Below, piece by piece: positions 26,363 through 36,107 of a stretch of 64,000 nt of DNA. The stretch covers positions 62,001 through 126,000 of the forward strand of contig NZ_FRDN01000011.1 of assembly GCF_900143285.1 (NCBI RefSeq), read 5' to 3'. Numbering within the stretch: the stretch's first letter is position 1; the number at the start of each line of letters is the position of its first letter. Under the pieces are notes generated by a model. It saw only the letters and a program-made list of their open reading frames with translations, made no database searches and had not been told where the DNA came from. Origin of the DNA: Desulfitobacterium chlororespirans DSM 11544. Lineage in GTDB: Bacteria > Bacillota > Desulfitobacteriia > Desulfitobacteriales > Desulfitobacteriaceae. A program made the translations under genes and the position numbers.

Positions 26363-26725
26363 GTGGGTGCTAATGTTTTAATTGTTGATGATGCTGCATT
26401 TATGCGGATGATGGTCAAGGATATCTTAACCAAGAACGGCTTCACAGTGGTTGGTGAGGCTGAAAATGGGGCTGTGGCCGTGGACAAATTTGTTGAGCTG
26501 ACCCCGGATTTGGTGATCATGGACATTACCATGCCTGAAATGGATGGACTGCAGGCCGTTCGCGAGATTCGCAAGAAGGACCCTCAAGCCAAGATCATTA
26601 TGTGTAGTGCCATGGGTCAGCAAGCGATGGTTATCGATGCTATTCAATCCGGGGCCAAGGACTTTATTGTCAAACCCTTCCAAGCAGATCGGGTGGTTGA
26701 GGCTGTAAAAAAGGCGCTGAAGTAA
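26363..26725 (+). CDS. cheY: chemotaxis response regulator CheY
   Basis: CheY is the diffusible regulator that switches flagellar rotation. The 120-residue single receiver domain has the acidic pair in LIVDDAAF, the phospho-acceptor D54 in LVIMDITMPEMDG, and the conserved threonine/serine and lysine in IIMCSAMGQQ and DFIVKPF. It starts at GTG 26363 after AAGGAGG. Its position between fliY and fliO is the same as in Bacillus. The fliO gene starts one base after its stop. Confidence 0.97.
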   Translation: MGANVLIVDDAAFMRMMVKDILTKNGFTVVGEAENGAVAVDKFVELTPDLVIMDITMPEMDGLQAVREIRKKDPQAKIIMCSAMGQQAMVIDAIQSGAKDFIVKPFQADRVVEAVKKALK

Positions 26726-26726
26726 A

Positions 26727-27209
26727 ATGCAATATACCGATGAAACACCCATTCAACCTCAGGTAACGGATGGAGTGAGTAATAGTGTATCCGATCCCTC
26801 CTACTGGGGGGGGATCATCGGGACGATTCTCGTCTTTCTCCTTATTCTGGTGGTTGCTTTATGGGTCATCCGCAAAATGAACCAAGCTTCTTTCCGGGGC
26901 ATGCAGGCGCCTTGGGCGAGAGTTCTGGATCGGCAAATGCTCAATGCCAGCCAATCCCTTTATTTGGTGGAAATTGCCGGAAAGCTCCAGATCCTGGGGG
27001 GGACGGATCATCATTTGACGAAGATCGATGAGATCAATGACCCTGAGCTGGCGGCCGAGATCCTGGATGAGCTGGCCCACCGGCCCACTGAGCGTGTGGA
27101 GGGCATTCTATCCGGAATTGCCCAGCGCACCTTTGGCGGTAAACGTCGCCGGGGGAAAGAACCCTTCGCCGATGAGCTTGAACGTTTGCTTGAGGAGGTG
27201 GACCAATGA
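26727..27209 (+). CDS. fliO: flagellar export gate assembly protein FliO
   Basis: FliO is a small membrane protein that helps FliP assemble. The 160-residue protein has a short periplasmic lead, one membrane segment near residues 28-50 ([21 protein letters not shown]), and a basic cytoplasmic tail with [24 protein letters not shown], the FliO/FliZ domain pattern. It lies directly between cheY and fliP and overlaps fliP by four bases. Confidence 0.9.
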   Translation: MQYTDETPIQPQVTDGVSNSVSDPSYWGGIIGTILVFLLILVVALWVIRKMNQASFRGMQAPWARVLDRQMLNASQSLYLVEIAGKLQILGGTDHHLTKIDEINDPELAAEILDELAHRPTERVEGILSGIAQRTFGGKRRRGKEPFADELERLLEEVDQ

Positions 27210-27985
27210 CAGCCACCGTGAAGGCATTGGGTTCAGCAAAGAAGCGAAACGTGAAAGCTTTGCTGCTGTTCTTCTTGATTTTGGGCGGAATACTGGTCAA
27301 TACAGATGCAGTTTTGGCCGCAGGCTTAACCCTTGATTTCGGGACGACAACGGCTGAGCAAACCAGTTCAACCCTGCAAATCCTGCTTTTATTGACCGTA
27401 CTCTCCATCGCTCCGGCCATTCTTGTGCTGATGACCTCTTTTACCCGGACGATTATCGTCCTCTCCTTTGTGCGCAATGCCCTTGGTACACAGCAGCTGC
27501 CGCCCAATCAGGTACTTATCGGTCTTTCTTTATTCTTAACCTTTTTCGTCATGGCGCCCACTTGGAACGAGATCAATACCCAGGCGCTTCAGCCCTATAT
27601 GCAAAATCAAATAACACAGGCAGAGGCTCTGCAGCAAGCGGAAGCCCCTTTAAGGCAATTTATGTTCGAGCAGACCCGGGAAAAAGATCTTACTCTGTTT
27701 GTCGGTCTGGCCAGAATGGAGCAACCGCAAACTTACGGGGATATCCCTACCTATGTCCTCATTCCTGCCTTTGTAATCAGTGAGCTGAAGACAGCCTTTC
27801 AGATGGGCTTTGCTATCTTTATCCCCTTTATGGTGATCGATATGCTGGTGGCTTCTGTGCTGATGTCCATGGGTATGATGATGCTTCCCCCCATGATGGT
27901 TTCCTTGCCCTTTAAGATTCTTCTGTTTGTCCTGGTGGACGGTTGGCACCTTGTCGTCCAGTCACTTGTCACAAGCTTCTACTAA
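27206..27985 (+). CDS. fliP: flagellar export gate protein FliP
   Basis: FliP is a core subunit of the type III export gate in the MS ring. The 259-residue protein starts with a hydrophobic signal-like segment ([21 protein letters not shown]), then shows the family motifs [36 protein letters not shown] and [20 protein letters not shown], ending [20 protein letters not shown]. It has about four membrane segments and starts inside the end of fliO. Confidence 0.97.
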   Translation: MTATVKALGSAKKRNVKALLLFFLILGGILVNTDAVLAAGLTLDFGTTTAEQTSSTLQILLLLTVLSIAPAILVLMTSFTRTIIVLSFVRNALGTQQLPPNQVLIGLSLFLTFFVMAPTWNEINTQALQPYMQNQITQAEALQQAEAPLRQFMFEQTREKDLTLFVGLARMEQPQTYGDIPTYVLIPAFVISELKTAFQMGFAIFIPFMVIDMLVASVLMSMGMMMLPPMMVSLPFKILLFVLVDGWHLVVQSLVTSFY

Positions 27986-28002
27986 CCTAAGGATGTGTAT
28001 GA

Positions 28003-28275
28003 ATGAATCAGAGTGACGTACTTTATCTGGCCAAAGAAGCCTTGATGACTGCTTTGATGATCGGAGGTCCTGTATTGGGTGTGAGCTTGCTTGTGGGTTT
28101 AATGGTCAGTATTTTTCAGGCCATGACTCAGATTCAAGAGCAGACCCTGACCTTTATTCCCAAAATCCTGGCCATTGCTCTTGTCATGCTTTTATTGGGT
28201 CCGTGGATGCTTAATGTGATTACAGGGTTTACTACCAATCTTTTTAATGACTTAGCCATTTTTGGTAAATATTAA
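28003..28275 (+). CDS. fliQ: flagellar export gate protein FliQ
   Basis: FliQ is a two-helix membrane subunit of the export gate. The 90-residue protein has the expected GGPVLGVSLLVGLMVSIFQA followed by MTQIQEQTLTFIPKILAI. Length and place between fliP and fliR are standard. It starts at ATG 28003 after AAGGATG. Confidence 0.97.
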   Translation: MNQSDVLYLAKEALMTALMIGGPVLGVSLLVGLMVSIFQAMTQIQEQTLTFIPKILAIALVMLLLGPWMLNVITGFTTNLFNDLAIFGKY

Positions 28276-28293
28276 TCATCGCGGAGGAGAGAC

Positions 28294-29076
28294 ATGGGCT
28301 TAGCAGAATTTTTGCAATGGAATCTCACGCTGTTCCTCCTTATTCTCTCACGTTGGGCAGGCATGATTATGCTGGCTCCGGTGTTTGGAGCCCGCGGGGT
28401 TCCTGCCATGGTCAAACTGGGCTTAGCGGTAAGCATTTCGATCATCCTCTATCCGCTCATCATGGCCGCCGGCCCCCAGATTCCCAGCGAAACACTGCCC
28501 TATGCAGCACTATTAATCAAAGAAATTGTGGTTGGCCTTGTGATCGGCTTTGTCATTTATGCCATTACTGCCGTATTAGAAGGGGCAGGCCAATTGATTG
28601 ACATGCAGATGGGCTTTAATATGAGCGGAGCCATCGATCCGATCTTTGGTGTGCAAAGCGCGATGATGGGTAATTTTCAAATGATTTTGGCCATTATGCT
28701 CCTCCTGGCTACCAACTCCCACCATTATCTTATTGCGGCTATGGTCAAGAGCTATACTTATGTCCCGATTAATCCGGGGGCTCTCCCCCAAGGACTTAAT
28801 TATTATATCTTTCTCATTCGGGAAATCTTCACCTTATCCGTACAACTGGCCCTCCCTGTCATCGGTGCGTTGGTTCTGACGGATATCGGCGTAGGGCTCT
28901 TGATGCGCACTGTACCCCAGATGAATATTTTTACGGTCATCTTTCCCGTTAAGATCATCTTTGGCTTTACTATTCTTTTTTTGGGAATCGGCTTTTTTGG
29001 CGAAACAGTCAACATGCTCTTTGAGCGGGCCATGACCTGGCTTTTAGAGCTGTATAAAGGGTGGCAGGGAACATGA
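28294..29076 (+). CDS. fliR: flagellar export gate protein FliR
   Basis: FliR caps the FliP-FliQ export gate assembly. The 260-residue protein has about six hydrophobic segments and family patterns including LILSRWAGMIMLAPVFGARG, MQMGFNMSGAIDP and VLTDIGVGLLMRTVPQMNIF. It starts at ATG 28294 behind GCGGAGGAGAG. Its stop overlaps the flhB start by four bases. Confidence 0.96.
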   Translation: MGLAEFLQWNLTLFLLILSRWAGMIMLAPVFGARGVPAMVKLGLAVSISIILYPLIMAAGPQIPSETLPYAALLIKEIVVGLVIGFVIYAITAVLEGAGQLIDMQMGFNMSGAIDPIFGVQSAMMGNFQMILAIMLLLATNSHHYLIAAMVKSYTYVPINPGALPQGLNYYIFLIREIFTLSVQLALPVIGALVLTDIGVGLLMRTVPQMNIFTVIFPVKIIFGFTILFLGIGFFGETVNMLFERAMTWLLELYKGWQGT

Positions 29077-30125
29077 GTGAAAAAACGTTTCAGGCCACGC
29101 CCAGGCGCAGGCAGGAAGCACGCAAGAAAGGCCAGGTCTTTAAGAGCACGGAAATGGTTTCCGCACTTATGCTGGTCAGCTTTATTGGGTTGTTAAAGTT
29201 CTATGTGCCCACCATGCTGGAAAAGGTTAGCCAGGTCTTTCCTTATGTCTATGGGCTATCGGCGGAATGGACCACCCGCTCTGTCGCCAGTCTGATGGTG
29301 GATCTTCTCTGGCTGGGCATTCAAATTGTCGCTCCTTTGTTTGTGGTGGGGGCAGTTATCGCCACCGGTGCCAATTACCTTCAGGTGCGCTCTCTTTTCA
29401 CGGTGGAGCCTTTAAAGCCCCAACTGAGCCGGATTAGTATGATTAGCGGTGCTAAACGGATGTTCGGCATGAAAGCCTGGGTGGAGCTGATCAAATCCCT
29501 GCTTAAGGTCACCTTTATCGGCTATTTTGTTTACGCCACCATCCGGGATAATTTTGAAATCTTTCCGGTCATGGCCCGTCTCACGGTTGGCCAGGGGGCG
29601 ATGTTCATCGGCGGTTTGATCATCGAGATGGGTTGGAAAATTGCTCTGTCTTTTTTCATCATTGCGGCCATCGATTTTCTCTACCAGTGGTGGGATTATG
29701 AGAAAAATCTCAAGATGTCCCACGAAGAGTTAAAGCAGGAATATAAGCAAACGGAAGGGAATCCTCAGCTTAAAGGGGAAATTAAAAGAAAACAAAGGGC
29801 CATGTCCATGCGCCGCATGATGCAGGATTTAAAAACTGCCGATGTGGTGGTGACCAATCCCACCCACTATGCTGTCGCCCTGCGCTATGATCCCAAGGAA
29901 AATTCGGCTCCGGTGGTGGTGGCTAAAGGCGCCGATGAAATTGCCCAACGGATTAAGCAACTTGCCAAAGACTATGGCATCATAACCATGGAAAATAAAC
30001 CGCTGGCCCGTGCCCTTTTCGCTCAGGCGGAAATCGGACAGGCCGTACCTGCGGATCTCTATAAAGCCGTGGCAGAGGTTCTCGCCTTCGTGTACCGGCT
30101 TAAGCGAAAAAAATATACCGGTTAA
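29073..30125 (+). CDS. flhB: flagellar export substrate-specificity switch FlhB
   Basis: FlhB switches export from rod and hook parts to filament parts. I chose ATG 29073, coupled to the fliR stop (ATGA), giving 350 residues; an in-frame GTG at 29061 lies inside fliR. The N-terminus SEKTFQATPRRRQEARKKGQ is typical, four membrane segments follow, and the cytoplasmic domain has the self-cleaving NPTH at residues 262-265 in VVVTNPTHYAVALRY. Its partner in the switch, FliK, is encoded 8 kb downstream. Confidence 0.97.
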   Translation: MSEKTFQATPRRRQEARKKGQVFKSTEMVSALMLVSFIGLLKFYVPTMLEKVSQVFPYVYGLSAEWTTRSVASLMVDLLWLGIQIVAPLFVVGAVIATGANYLQVRSLFTVEPLKPQLSRISMISGAKRMFGMKAWVELIKSLLKVTFIGYFVYATIRDNFEIFPVMARLTVGQGAMFIGGLIIEMGWKIALSFFIIAAIDFLYQWWDYEKNLKMSHEELKQEYKQTEGNPQLKGEIKRKQRAMSMRRMMQDLKTADVVVTNPTHYAVALRYDPKENSAPVVVAKGADEIAQRIKQLAKDYGIITMENKPLARALFAQAEIGQAVPADLYKAVAEVLAFVYRLKRKKYTG

Positions 30126-30162
30126 TTCTGTATAATACCAAGCAAGGAAGGAGGAATCATCC

Positions 30163-32229
30163 ATGGCCGCAAATGCGCCCCGCCGCCTGCACATCAGTAT
30201 TGATGTGCTCGCCGCTATTTTTATTGTCTCGATCGTTGTCATGATGGTTGTACCGATTCCTTCTCTGTTGTTAGATATTCTATTGACCATAAGTATTTCT
30301 GCTGCAGTTCTTACTTTAATGATTGCGGTATTCACCAAAGACCCTTTGCATTTTTCGGTGCTTCCCTCTTTGATTCTGATCTTAACCTTGTTTCGTCTCT
30401 CCCTTAATGTGTCGACGACCCGCTTAATTCTCGCCGATGGTCATGCCGGTGATGTTATCCAGCAGTTTGGCGAGTTTGTTGTCAAAGGCAGTGCGGTGGT
30501 CGGTTTTATCATCTTCGCCATCCTGGTTGTCGTAAACTTTATCGTCATTACCAAGGGTTCGGAACGGGTATCTGAAGTAGGGGCCCGCTTCACCTTGGAT
30601 GCTATGCCGGGAAAACAAATGAGCATTGATGCCGACCTGAATGCCGGAATGATTACAGAAACCCAGGCCCGGGATCGCCGGCAAAAGATTCAGGCAGAGG
30701 CCGATTTTTATGGGGCCATGGATGGAGCCAGCAAATTCGTCAAAGGGGACGCCATCGCCGCTATTATCATTCTCTTTATTAACATTATTGGGGGATTTGT
30801 TACCGGAGTCGTTATGCGGGGTATGGACATCACGGAAGCTTTGCATACCTATACTCTATTGACTATTGGGGATGGACTTGTGACACAAATTCCAGCCCTT
30901 TTGATGTCTACGGCTACAGGTCTGGTGGTCACCCGGGCCGCCTCGGAAACCAACCTGGCTGAGGACCTCTCCAGCCAGCTTTTCCACACGCCGAAGGCTC
31001 TTTACATAACCGCAGGGGTAGCCATGGTCCTGGCCATGTTCGGGCTCCCTCTTTTGCCTTTGTTGATCGTTGCGATTGTCCTTGTGGCGCTGGGCAGAGT
31101 TATGGATAAAGGCAGTCAGAAAGCAGTGGTTGAAGAGAGCGCGGCGGCACGGGAAACAGCCCTTGAAGAAAGTAAAAAACCGGAGAATGTCCTTAATCTT
31201 TTAAATGTGGATAACATGGAGTTGGAGTTGGGGTATGCCCTGATCGCTTTAGTCGATGTCCAGCAGGGGGGCGATCTCTTAGACCGTATCGTCTTAATCC
31301 GGCGGCAGGTGGCCAGTGAATTGGGCTTTATCGTGCCGGTGATTCGCGTCAGGGATAATATGAATCTGCAACCCAATCAGTATTCGATTAAAATCCGCAG
31401 TGCTGAGGTGGCCGGGGGAGAAATCCTGGCCGATCACTATCTGGCCATGAGCAGTGGTCTGGGGGATGATAATATTCCGGGCATACCTACCAAAGAGCCA
31501 GCTTTTGGGCTGGACGCCAAGTGGATTAATGCTGTTTACAGAGAAGAAGTCGAGATGAACGGCGGGACGGTGGTGGATGCGCCCACCGTCTTAGCGACCC
31601 ATTTAACCGAAGTGATTAAGAGCAATGCCTGGGAAATCTTAAGCCGTCAGGATGTGAAGACTCTTCTGGATCATGCTCGGGAGCAGGCACCGGCGGCAGT
31701 GGATGATGCCATGGAGCATTTGGATTTGGGGCAACTGCAAAAAATCCTTTCGAACCTGCTGAGAGAACGGGTTTCCATTCGGGATATGGTGACCATTTTG
31801 GAAACATTAGCCGATTATGCCTCAACCACAAAGGATTTGGACCGCCTTACGGAGTATGTTCGTCAGTCCTTAGCCCGGCAGATTGTTCAGCCTCTTCTGG
31901 GCATGGACAAACAGTTGCCGGTGCTTACTTTAGATCCGAAGCTGGAGCAGCTGATTCTGGACAGCATCCAGCCTTCGGATTTTGGGAGCTATATGACTCT
32001 GGATCCCCGTGTATTGCAGGAACTTATGCAATCCTTAGCCCGGGAGATGGAGAAAATGGTCTTAAAAGGGTATAACCCTGTTCTGGTCTGCGCTCCGGTA
32101 GTAAGGATTAATCTAAAACGGGTAACTGAGCGTCAGTTGCCTCAGCTTATGGTTCTATCTTATAACGAACTTGTGCATGGTGTGCAGGTTCAGGCAGTAG
32201 GGATGGTGACGACTGGAAATGCGAGTTAA
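30163..32229 (+). CDS. flhA: flagellar export apparatus protein FlhA
   Basis: FlhA is the large export-gate subunit whose cytoplasmic ring binds chaperone-substrate complexes. The 688-residue protein has about eight membrane segments in its first 310 residues, with the family loop VVKGSAVVGFIIFAI and the conserved DAMPGKQMSIDADLNAGMI segment, then a long cytoplasmic domain (VLNLLNVDNMELELGYALI onward). ATG 30163 follows AAGGAGGAATC. flhF begins within its last codons. Confidence 0.97.
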   Translation: MAANAPRRLHISIDVLAAIFIVSIVVMMVVPIPSLLLDILLTISISAAVLTLMIAVFTKDPLHFSVLPSLILILTLFRLSLNVSTTRLILADGHAGDVIQQFGEFVVKGSAVVGFIIFAILVVVNFIVITKGSERVSEVGARFTLDAMPGKQMSIDADLNAGMITETQARDRRQKIQAEADFYGAMDGASKFVKGDAIAAIIILFINIIGGFVTGVVMRGMDITEALHTYTLLTIGDGLVTQIPALLMSTATGLVVTRAASETNLAEDLSSQLFHTPKALYITAGVAMVLAMFGLPLLPLLIVAIVLVALGRVMDKGSQKAVVEESAAARETALEESKKPENVLNLLNVDNMELELGYALIALVDVQQGGDLLDRIVLIRRQVASELGFIVPVIRVRDNMNLQPNQYSIKIRSAEVAGGEILADHYLAMSSGLGDDNIPGIPTKEPAFGLDAKWINAVYREEVEMNGGTVVDAPTVLATHLTEVIKSNAWEILSRQDVKTLLDHAREQAPAAVDDAMEHLDLGQLQKILSNLLRERVSIRDMVTILETLADYASTTKDLDRLTEYVRQSLARQIVQPLLGMDKQLPVLTLDPKLEQLILDSIQPSDFGSYMTLDPRVLQELMQSLAREMEKMVLKGYNPVLVCAPVVRINLKRVTERQLPQLMVLSYNELVHGVQVQAVGMVTTGNAS

Positions 32230-33457
32230 GCGTTTTGTTGGCGATACAGTAGCCGAGACCATGGGCAAAGTGAAGAAGGAATTGGGCGCCGATGCCGTCA
32301 TCCTTCAGACACGGCAATTTAAGGAAGGCGGAGTATTGGGGCTTTTTGGCAAACATAAAGTGGAAGTGATGGCGGCTATTGAAGAAGAGCCTGTGAGGAA
32401 AGAACAAGCTCCTGTCAAATCTTTATACCCAGCGAACCCTTATGGGGTTCGGAAGGAAAGCCCTTTGCCTATGGAACGACCCGCTTTTGATTCAAGAAAG
32501 GGAGCGGAGCCCCCTGCGCTGGAAAAGACTCCCCGGGTTGAGGTGAGTGCTCCAAAGGGGGCGGAACTCAATGCTTTAGAGGCAGAACTGCAATCCATGC
32601 GCAAATTGCTGGAAAGTATGAACCGCCAAATTGAAGGTTTGGATGGAGAGCAAAGCGTATGGCCTGTGCCTTTGCAGAAATGGGCCGATCTGCTCAAAGA
32701 GCGGGGCATAAATCCCAAGCTGATCAAGAGAATACTTCGCTCAGTTCAGCAAAATGTCCGTGAAGAGGACTGGGGAGAGGACCATCGGGTCAGGGCCTGC
32801 CTCAAGGAAACCATACGCCGGATCTGCAACAATACAGCGGCTATTCAGCCAGGAGTCCGCAAACCTAGGATAGTGGCGTTAGTCGGGCCCACAGGGGTAG
32901 GAAAAACCACCACCATCGGTAAATTAGCGGCAGGCTTCAGCATCGTCGATAAACGGCGGGTTGCTTTGATCACTGCAGACACTTACCGGGTCGCTGCCGT
33001 GGAGCAGTTGAAAACCTTTGGGGAGATTATTGGCGTGCCTGTGGATGTGGTCATGACTCCCTCCGGTCTTCGGGAGGCGATTCAGCGCCATGAGGATAAG
33101 GAGCTTATTTTTATTGATACGGCCGGACGCAGTCCTCACCATGATCTTCATATGTCGGAATTAAAGGCGTTTCTGGAGAAGGCTCAGCCGGAGCTGACCA
33201 TGCTCGTTATGAGTGCCGCCACTCAGGCCGCGGATTTGGCCAGGATCTATGAGCGCTTCGAGCCTTTGACGACCCATCTGATTTTTACCAAACTGGATGA
33301 AACAATCGGCGGGGGCACTATTCTTAATCTTTTGGAAAGAACCGACCTGCCTGTTGCATATATTACCAATGGGCAAAATGTTCCCGATGATATAGAAGTA
33401 GCAACCCCAGAGCGTTTGACTCGTTATATTCTGGGGGAGGGGGATCGGCGTGAATGA
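32219..33457 (+). CDS. flhF: flagellar placement GTPase FlhF
   Basis: FlhF is an SRP-type GTPase that sets where and how many flagella are built. The 412-residue protein has the N-terminal MRVKRFVGDTVAETMGKVKK basic domain, a variable linker and helical bundle (about 70-215), and the NG domain with VGPTGVGKTTTIGKLAA (K229), FIDTAGRS and a FTKLDETIGGGTILN segment. It overlaps flhA by 11 bases and flhG by eight, so the three are translated together. Confidence 0.96.
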   Translation: MRVKRFVGDTVAETMGKVKKELGADAVILQTRQFKEGGVLGLFGKHKVEVMAAIEEEPVRKEQAPVKSLYPANPYGVRKESPLPMERPAFDSRKGAEPPALEKTPRVEVSAPKGAELNALEAELQSMRKLLESMNRQIEGLDGEQSVWPVPLQKWADLLKERGINPKLIKRILRSVQQNVREEDWGEDHRVRACLKETIRRICNNTAAIQPGVRKPRIVALVGPTGVGKTTTIGKLAAGFSIVDKRRVALITADTYRVAAVEQLKTFGEIIGVPVDVVMTPSGLREAIQRHEDKELIFIDTAGRSPHHDLHMSELKAFLEKAQPELTMLVMSAATQAADLARIYERFEPLTTHLIFTKLDETIGGGTILNLLERTDLPVAYITNGQNVPDDIEVATPERLTRYILGEGDRRE

Positions 33458-34334
33458 CCAGGCAAAAGTATTAAGGCGTATCGCCTCCCGACATAAACCT
33501 GACCTTACTGCCAATTCTGATTCCCAACACGATCTGCGTGTATTTGCTGTGACCAGCGGGAAGGGCGGCGTGGGCAAGACCAATTTCAGTGTGAATTTGG
33601 GCTTGGCATTGATTGATTTGGGCTATCGGGTCATTCTTCTGGATGGGGATCTGGGACTTGCGAACCTGGATATAGCCTGCGGCGTTACACCCCGTTATAC
33701 TTTTGAGCATCTTCTCAATGGTGAAAAAGATATCGAAGAAATCCTGATCTATGGCCCGAAAGGGATAGGGATATTACCGGGGGGGTCAGGTGTCCAGGAT
33801 TTAGCCAACATCGAGAGGGAGCGGCTGGAAGAGGTCGTCAGAAATCTGGGACGCCTAGAGTCCCTGGCAGATATTATTATCATTGATACAGGTGCAGGTT
33901 TAGGGCATACGGTGCTCAATTTCTTAAGGGCGGCAGATGATATCATCCTGGTTACCACCCCGGAGCCAACCGCCTTAACCGATGCTTATGGCCTGCTCAA
34001 GGCTTTACAAAAGGTTAAGGATGGCGTTACGGTCAATGTAGTGGTGAATCGGGTGCAAAGGGAAGCGGATGCCAAAGACACCTATGAACGCCTGGAGAGC
34101 GCCGCGAAGCGGTTCCTGAATGCTCCCGTCAATTTATTGGGGTGGGTCTATGAGGATATATCCGTGGGCAGAGCCATTATGAAACAAGAACCCATCGGAG
34201 TATCCTATCCGCAAAGTTCAGCTTATCAATGTATTCAATGGATTGCCGGTTCGGTGTCCGGACTTTATCTTAGTCCGCCGAGACAAGCAGGAGGAATTCG
34301 TGGCTTTTTAAAAAATCTTTTGCGAGCCTTTTAA
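33450..34334 (+). CDS. flhG: MinD-like ATPase FlhG (YlxH), flagellar number regulator
   Basis: FlhG is the MinD/ParA-type ATPase that stimulates FlhF and limits flagellar number. The 294-residue protein has an N-terminal FlhF-activating segment (NDQAKVLRRIASRHK), the deviant Walker A motif VTSGKGGVGKTNFSVNLG, and Walker B VILLDGDLGLANLD. GTG 33450 lies inside the end of flhF. A short C-terminal basic tail (GGIRGFLKNLLRAF) could be the membrane-targeting helix usual in this family. Confidence 0.95.
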   Translation: MNDQAKVLRRIASRHKPDLTANSDSQHDLRVFAVTSGKGGVGKTNFSVNLGLALIDLGYRVILLDGDLGLANLDIACGVTPRYTFEHLLNGEKDIEEILIYGPKGIGILPGGSGVQDLANIERERLEEVVRNLGRLESLADIIIIDTGAGLGHTVLNFLRAADDIILVTTPEPTALTDAYGLLKALQKVKDGVTVNVVVNRVQREADAKDTYERLESAAKRFLNAPVNLLGWVYEDISVGRAIMKQEPIGVSYPQSSAYQCIQWIAGSVSGLYLSPPRQAGGIRGFLKNLLRAF

Positions 34335-34381
34335 CTTTTCAATAGTTTTTCTTTTTTAATTCGGCTTAGGGGGTGAGGGCA

Positions 34382-35026
34382 GTGCAATATCTTGATAAAT
34401 TAGTTTCCGGATTAGCTGTTGAGTTGCATGTTCCGGAAGGGGACTATGAAGGAAATTACAAGACACATGTCGATGAGATCGGCAAAACACGACTATCTGT
34501 ATATGCACCCCATTACCAAGGGATGATCATTCCCCTGCAGGAGGGTACTCTTGTGGAGGTTACTTTTTGGGATGACGTGGCTTCCTACTCTTTTATGTCA
34601 TCGGTTCTTCAGCGTGTCGCAACACCCATACCAATGTTTGTCCTGAAGATGCCGGATAGTATTAGAAGGGTCCAAAGGAGGAACTATGTGCGGGTTTCCG
34701 CCTCCTTCCCGATAACCTATCAAGTGGTGGAGAGGGAAGGATTAGGGGACCTGCTGAAGGGGAATATGTTGGATCTGAGCGGCGGCGGAATGCGTTTTCA
34801 AGCCAAAGTCAAGTTGGACAAAGGCTCCATCCTCTATGCCAATCTTGAATTACCCTGCGGTATCATCGGAACTCCGGGCCGGGTATGTCGGGTAGAGCCT
34901 ATTGAAGACACCAAGTACTTTTCCGTGTCCGTAGATTTCTATCAAATTTCCGAACGTGATCGCGATCGCATCATCCGATGTGTTTTTGATATTCAAAGAG
35001 ACTTGCGTAAGAAAGGATTGATCTAA
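34382..35026 (+). CDS. PilZ-domain c-di-GMP receptor of the YcgR/MotI type
   Basis: The 214-residue protein has an N-terminal YcgR-like domain (about 10-100) and a C-terminal PilZ domain with both nucleotide-binding motifs, RRVQRRNYVRV and DLSGGGMRF. Such proteins bind cyclic di-GMP and slow the flagellar motor (YcgR in E. coli, MotI/DgrA in Bacillus). GTG 34382 is eight bases after AGGGGG; an in-frame GTG at 34373 overlaps that site. Its place between flhG and cheC points to a motility role. Two HD-GYP proteins in the window could lower the ligand. Confidence 0.88.
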   Translation: MQYLDKLVSGLAVELHVPEGDYEGNYKTHVDEIGKTRLSVYAPHYQGMIIPLQEGTLVEVTFWDDVASYSFMSSVLQRVATPIPMFVLKMPDSIRRVQRRNYVRVSASFPITYQVVEREGLGDLLKGNMLDLSGGGMRFQAKVKLDKGSILYANLELPCGIIGTPGRVCRVEPIEDTKYFSVSVDFYQISERDRDRIIRCVFDIQRDLRKKGLI

Positions 35027-35028
35027 GC

Positions 35029-35625
35029 ATGGAAATTAATCAAATGCAATTGGATGCGTTGCGAGAGATCGGAAATATTGGCTCAGGACACGCCGCGACA
35101 GCATTATCCACTATGCTCAGCCGCCGCATTGAAATGTCCATTCCCGAGGTTAAAGCAATAGAATTTGAGAAGGCTCCTATGGTGATCGGTCATCTGGAGG
35201 TCCCCCAGGCCGTTATCTATGTTAAAGTCGAAGGGGATGCTTCGGGTAAAGCGGTGTTCTTCTTTCCTCTGGAAAGTGCGGAAATACTGGTACAAGCCTT
35301 ATTTGGTTCCAATGAATCCTTTAACCTCTTTGATAATGAGATGGCTCAATCGGCCCTCAAAGAAGTGGGCAATATCATGGTGAGTTCATTCCTCATCGCT
35401 TTAACTGAGTTTTCAGGAATCCCTCTGCAACCTTCTGTGCCTGCTTTAGCCGTGGATATGGTGGGGGCAATTTTTGATGCGATTCTCCTGGAAGATGGCA
35501 TACTTGAGGATACGGTTCTCTTTATTAATACTCAGCTTACCGGGATACCGCAAATTGAAGGAAAGTTCGTATTCTTGCCTGATGAGGGATCATTGATAAA
35601 ACTGCTGGGAGCTTTGGGACTATGA
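35029..35625 (+). CDS. cheC: CheY-phosphate phosphatase CheC
   Basis: CheC dephosphorylates CheY and works with CheD. The 198-residue protein has two phosphatase signatures, LREIGNIGSGHAATALS (near residue 11) and LKEVGNIMVSSFLIAL (near 110), each with the active-site Glu and Asn. The start is two bases after the stop of the PilZ gene, and the stop overlaps cheD by four bases, matching their shared function. Confidence 0.96.
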   Translation: MEINQMQLDALREIGNIGSGHAATALSTMLSRRIEMSIPEVKAIEFEKAPMVIGHLEVPQAVIYVKVEGDASGKAVFFFPLESAEILVQALFGSNESFNLFDNEMAQSALKEVGNIMVSSFLIALTEFSGIPLQPSVPALAVDMVGAIFDAILLEDGILEDTVLFINTQLTGIPQIEGKFVFLPDEGSLIKLLGALGL

Positions 35626-36104
35626 GCAATGTAATTAGTGTTGGTATGGCTGATTTGAAAACGGCAAAAGCGCCTAATATTTTAATGACGGCAGGATTAG
35701 GCTCTTGTATTGGTATATGTGTTCATGACCCGATTCAGAAGGTCGGGGGTATGGCTCATATTATGCTGCCCACGGCGGGGAGTGCCCCTGGCGGAAACCC
35801 CGCTAAATATGCCGATACAGCGATGGATCTTCTGGTGACGGAAATCCTTCGTTTAGGTGCCTCCAAATCCCGCCTGCGCGCCAAAATGGCCGGAGGCGCC
35901 CAAATGTTTTCCTTTCCGGGAAAACCGCCGGTGTTAAAGATAGGGGATCGCAATGCGGAACAAGTGATTGTGGAGTTAAAGCGTCTGGGGATTCCCCTCC
36001 TCGTCTCCGACGTCGGGGGAAGTTTTGGGCGAACCATCCATTTTGATGTGGGCACAGGTGATCTTAAGGTTCGAACCATTAACCATGGCGAAAAGGTGAT
36101 TTAA
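35622..36104 (+). CDS. cheD: chemoreceptor glutamine deamidase CheD
   Basis: CheD deamidates receptor glutamines and activates CheC. The 160-residue protein has the catalytic cysteine in AGLGSCIGICVHD (about residue 30) and the histidine in GGMAHIMLPT (about 47). It starts inside the end of cheC (ATGA overlap). Length and motifs are standard. Confidence 0.96.
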   Translation: MSNVISVGMADLKTAKAPNILMTAGLGSCIGICVHDPIQKVGGMAHIMLPTAGSAPGGNPAKYADTAMDLLVTEILRLGASKSRLRAKMAGGAQMFSFPGKPPVLKIGDRNAEQVIVELKRLGIPLLVSDVGGSFGRTIHFDVGTGDLKVRTINHGEKVI

Positions 36105-36107
36105 TAG

